64,000 bases of DNA from Aquarana catesbeiana (lineage: Eukaryota; Chordata; Amphibia; Anura; Ranidae), in contig NC_133328.1 in NCBI RefSeq assembly GCF_042186555.1, forward strand, positions 330,454,539 through 330,518,538. The letters run 5' to 3'. Below are positions 60,522 to 64,000 of the stretch, in pieces. Positions within the stretch are counted from its first letter, which is position 1, and each line of letters starts with the position of its first letter. The notes under the pieces are model-generated. The model ran no database searches. It was not told where the DNA came from and was given only the letters and a program-made list of their open reading frames with translations. A program made the position numbers and the translations under genes.

Positions 60522-60586
60522 TGTTTGCAAAATTTTATAACAAAGACTAAGTTTTTCTTAGTCTTTGTTATAAAATTTTGCAAACA
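60522..60586. repeat. Perfect 30-bp inverted repeat with 5-bp loop
   Basis: Left arm 60,522-60,551 starts TGTTTGCAAAATTTTATAAC; the loop is TTTTT (60,552-60,556); the right arm 60,557-60,586 is its exact complement. Pairing continues imperfectly outward (AAGGAGAAA with TTTCTCCTA) to about 60,505-60,603. It follows a MITE minisatellite and probably marks an inverted fusion of two MITE ends. The 170 bp after it to 60,760 show nothing else. Confidence 0.93.
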
Positions 60587-60794
60587 GGGATTTTTTCTCC
60601 TACTCAAGCACAACTTGATGACACCAATGTAACACAAATGTACAACATGCATGTTTGTTGCTATTTTACATATGGATATGTACATGTTGGTGATCTTCTT
60701 CACATAGAAGAGCTATTAAATGTATAAATGCCATATATTTTCATTCTAGAATGGATCATGGTTAGAATGGTGAATAAAGTGAAGCTATGTGAAA

Positions 60795-61320
60795 CAACAG
60801 AACTTTTATAGAACGTAGAGAAGTTGACCTAGATACAGTCTTTAACAGCGAAGAGAAAATACCAGATAGTACCATTGAAAGCTTGGTACGTAAGTTAGGT
60901 CACAATATGGAGAAAAAAATCAATATGTGGTGGGATGTTACCACCTTTGACAGATATATCAAGGCAAAGATTGTGCCTAGACGTCTGAGGTGGGACGTCC
61001 CTCTAAATGATGGCCTCACAGATCAAGAATCCATCGATGAGTGGTTTAGATTTTTTAATGAGAAGGGTATTGAACTGTTGGAATTTTGGCTGAAATGAAA
61101 GCAAAAAAAAAATCAGAAAGGTAGATCAAACTATAGCGGACCTTAAAACACAGCTTGAGGCATATAAAGATACGGATGAATTTCAACGCCTCACTGCACA
61201 ATTAAACAAAGACCTTTCCAAAAAAGACGCCGAAGTCCAACAGAGGAAAAGCAAAAAATTCTCGAGAGATATTGGCGACTTCAAAAAAGATTCAGTCTTT
61301 AAATGACAGAATAATATTGG
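60795..61320 (+). pseudogene. Upstream ORF-like region of a Penelope-like element
   Basis: A frame open from about 60,795 to the stop at 61,096-61,098 reads EKIPDSTIESLVRKLG, KKINMWWDVTTFDRYIKAK, VPRRLRWDVPLNDGL and DEWFRFFNEKGIELLEFW. In a shifted frame a charged, probably coiled-coil stretch continues (LKTQLEAYKDTDEFQRLTAQ, LNKDLSKKDAEVQQRKSKKF). I recognise this WWD...RRLRWD block as the region upstream of the RT in amphibian Penelope-like elements, but I know no function for it. An A(10) run at 61,105 is the likely frameshift site. Confidence 0.6.
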
Positions 61321-61324
61321 ACAG

Positions 61325-63154
61325 ATGGAACCTATCTCTGCATCATCCACCCCAGAAAAGATGGTCAAAATTAATCCAGGTCAAGTAGACCAGTCACCCA
61401 TACCTAGACCATCCAGGGCAGGTACCCCCCGGAAACAGTCGGGTAATTATACCCCTAGAGATGACCCTTTGAAATACCCTGATACTAGACATAGACATCC
61501 TAGTAACAATACCCCACACAACACCCAGAGACAGCCCTTCTATCCACCACGTACTCCACAACATGGATGGAAGAAACCTCAAAATAGAAGAAACAATAAC
61601 AGGAGACCTTACTGGACAAAACCTCAAAATGCACCTAGAGATGTAAGAAGGCCACTACAAGAACCATATAGACAAGACAGACATCCAGCGTATCCCCAAA
61701 CACACTATGAAACAAGGGATAATCATTATGGGCAATACGACTATTATAGGCCCCGTGATAGAAGCCCGGGCCCAAACCATCATTATGATTTCCGGGATGA
61801 AAGAGGACCACCATATGCAACCTACAGGCCTAGGGAACGCAGCCCTATTCATACTTCCAATTACTATGCCCCTCTGAGAGATCTTCAAGACCCAGATAGA
61901 GATGCAAGATACCATTACGACCATCAATATGAATATGGTCATAATAGATCTTTTTTAGAGAGAGGAACGGAACACCATCCCCCGAGAAGAATAGAAGAAA
62001 CAAAGAAGAAAAAAAGTCCAACAGAAAAAGAGGTTGCAGAGGAGGAAAGAGAAAACAAAAAGGAAAAGGGAAACATAGGAGAAGGCATTTTTAACCTCAC
62101 AGACATACCATTAACTCAGGAAGAATTGACGGTGCTGGATAAAGGACTTAAATATGCACCTGTAAAGAATTTGAACAAATTTGAAACATACATTAGCATT
62201 CAGAAATATGTAAGAAAATTAAACATTAAAAAATATCTGTTGGACAAACCCATCAACATCATTGCTGTGCAAAAAGATCCAGTAGTACATAGTAATTTGA
62301 GGAACAAATCTACCTATAACCCCAAACCCAAAAATAACACCCATATAGAGGTATTCAAGGACCTGGTTACGGAAGAAATTAAGAACCTTACATACAAAAA
62401 GAGAGAAGAACCTAGAGTGATACGTACTGGAATTCAAAAGCTTACTAAAAGAAAGAACCTTGTTATCAGGCCTTCAGATAAAGGTGGCGGCATTGTAATT
62501 CTAACCACTGAACAATACCACAATGGCATGCTGAAGTTATTAAGAGATCAGAGTACATACGCCGCACTCCCCAATAACCCTACATTTAAATGGAAGAAAG
62601 AACTAGAACAAATAGTCCAATTGGGTCTTGAAAAAAGTATACTAAATAAAAAGGAAGCCAAATACTTGGTTCCTGAGGAGTGCAGAACACCAATTATCTA
62701 TGCATTGCCTAAAATCCATAAGGATAAAATTGACCCTCCTTTTAGACCAATCGTCAATGGTATAGAATCGATTACAGCAAGATTGGGAGAGTATATTGAC
62801 AAGTACTTCCAGCCCGCAGTACAAAGCACGAAAGCCTATCTGAGAGATACAAAGCAAATGCTCCAGATATTGAATGGGAGAAATGACACTGGTACCATCT
62901 GGATGGCTACAGCAGACGTGTCATCTCTTTACACCATCATACCCCACTTCACGGCTTGTGAAGCCGCGAAGTGGGGTCTGAGAAAATTCACCAAGCTTCC
63001 TCTGTATCAAAGGAAATTTCTCGTTAAGTGTTTAGACTTTTGCTTAAAACATAGCCATTTCTGGTATTCTAAACAATTCTACCACCAGAAAACAGGAGTA
63101 GCTATGGGGGCAAAATTCGCCCCGAGCGTAGCAGCACTGTTCATGTCCCAATAG
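61325..63154 (+). pseudogene. Penelope-like element: disordered N-terminus and reverse transcriptase
   Basis: 609 codons from ATG to a TAG. Residues 1-245 are low-complexity and basic, rich in Arg, Pro, Tyr and His (RPRDRSPGPNHHYDF, YRPRERSPIHTSNYY), followed by a Lys/Glu stretch; this may bind RNA. RT follows: LTQEELTVLDKGLKYAPV, IRPSDKGGGIVIL near residue 380, IIYALPKIHKDKIDPPFRPI, NGIESITARLGEYIDKYFQP, YLRDTKQ, motif A ADVSSLYT (Asp at 62,915-62,917), and GVAMGAKFAPSVAALFM. This is the Penelope-like RT order and not LINE or LTR type. The TAG (63,152-63,154) falls where the family has Trp-Glu, just before the YIDD box in the next frame segment. Confidence 0.88.
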
Positions 63155-63844
63155 GAAGAAGAAATGGTGTTTTTAGAGCCCCCTAAAGAGCTTCTGATGT
63201 TCAAAAGATATATTGATGACATTTTTATTTTATGGAAGGGTGAAAGAGATCTTTTAACATCATTTTTTCTTAAACTGAACAACAATACCAACAATATTGT
63301 ATTGACTTGGCAAATTGAAGAACAGTCTATCGCATTCCTAGATTTGGAGATCTCATGCATTAACAACCAATATATCACCAAGACCTTCTTCAAGAATGTT
63401 GATCGCAATAGCTACTTGCCTTTAAGCAGTTGTCATCACAGAAATTGGCTATTTAATATCCCTAAAGGCCAGATAATGCGACTACAACGCAACTGCACTT
63501 TAGAGGAAGACTTTCAAGCGCAGGCAAAGTCGATTGGAATGAGGTTCATAGATAAAGGATATGATCAGGAGTTTATAAACGATCAAATAATAGAGGTAGG
63601 ACGGATGCAAAGACAGGAACTACTTGAGGATAAAATACCCACCTGTCAACTGGACCAAGTCCCCTTAGTCTTAGACTATAATTTTCAATATAAAAAGATT
63701 GAGAGCATTATATCCCGCCATTGGCATATCCTCAAATCAGATAAAGGCCTGGGAGAACTACTACCAGAGAAACCTAAATTTTTACAAGCTCTTTTACAAA
63801 AGAGCTTCCACCTTGAGAGATCGACTGGTCAAAAGCGTGATTGA
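63155..63844 (+). pseudogene. Penelope-like element: RT motif C and thumb
   Basis: Directly after the stop the same frame continues: FKRYIDDIFILWKG with the catalytic YIDD at 63,209-63,220, LTSFFLKLNNNTNNIVLTW, QSIAFLDLEIS, FFKNVDRNSYLPLSSCHHRN, WLFNIPKGQIMRLQRNC, and MRFIDKGYDQEFIND. Both RT aspartates are retained. A frameshift near 63,790-63,815 moves the continuation to another frame (LRDRLVKSVIDPP), so the frame's own C-terminus (RSTGQKRD) is spurious. With only one stop upstream and one shift here, this is among the youngest-looking retroelement copies in the window. Confidence 0.88.
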
Positions 63845-64000
63845 TCCCCCCAAAAAACTTTTTTCTTTTTTCACTGGCAAAGGGTTTTATCCTTGTAAAC
63901 GCTGCTACTCCTGTACTCTAACTAAACATCTGAATCAAAAAGTATTCTCATTTCAATCTAATAGCAATGGCACCAAATTCAATATTAACGAGTACATTGG
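63845..64000 (+). pseudogene. Penelope-like element: start of the Cys-rich linker, cut by the window edge
   Basis: In the shifted frame GFYPCKRCYSCTLTKHLNQK begins at 63,882, followed by NGTKFNINEYI. A CxxCxxxC cluster after the RT is expected in Penelope-like elements just before the GIY-YIG endonuclease, which should lie beyond base 64,000. The poly-C and poly-A runs at 63,846-63,857 precede it. Confidence 0.75.

Overview
This window is repeat-dominated vertebrate nuclear DNA, most likely from a true frog (Ranidae). The assignment is an inference from a characteristic mix: DIRS, CR1, L1/Tx1-like, chromodomain Ty3/Gypsy and Penelope-like retroelements, packed with small non-autonomous DNA transposons whose termini I recognise from ranid genomes (TTAA-CCACTTGCCGACC, TAGRCATGTGCA, TAGGGATGAGC, CCCATACCAGACC-type). 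I found no host protein-coding exon, tRNA gene or functional rRNA gene, and nothing prokaryotic.

Region 1 (1-23,182): a 45-bp satellite that continues off the left edge. After removing three identical 564-bp hAT-type insertions (each with its 8-bp target duplication) the array measures 477 x 45 bp plus one base. Because 45 is a multiple of three, one minus-strand frame stays open for hundreds of codons, which makes long artefactual ORFs. On its right side the array runs without a target duplication straight into a hAT-like element (to 23,797). That element carries four CCAAT motifs and a TATATAAG box pointing at the array. The array may therefore have grown from the tail of that element.

Region 2 (23,800-37,942): fragments of L1-like, CR1 and two DIRS copies, three or more MITEs, a truncated 5S rRNA pseudogene inside the larger DIRS copy, and an L1-clade reverse transcriptase fragment.

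Region 3 (37,943-46,312): a minus-strand Ty3/Gypsy element with chromodomain. It lacks gag and the 5' LTR. Its 3' LTR is swollen about twelvefold by a 4.5-kb palindromic AT-rich hAT-like element, which itself hosts another TIR element. A poly(A) retrocopy with a 14-bp target duplication interrupts the Gypsy RT.

Region 4 (46,313-55,942): mostly non-coding DNA with MITEs, foldback elements, microsatellites and two TTAA-flanked piggyBac-like MITEs.

Region 5 (55,943-64,000): a nearly full-length but decayed minus-strand CR1 LINE, more MITE material, and a plus-strand Penelope-like element that runs off the right edge.

None of the retroelement copies looks coding-competent: stops, frameshifts or altered catalytic residues are visible in each. 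The layout reads as successive nested insertions rather than an operon or host locus.
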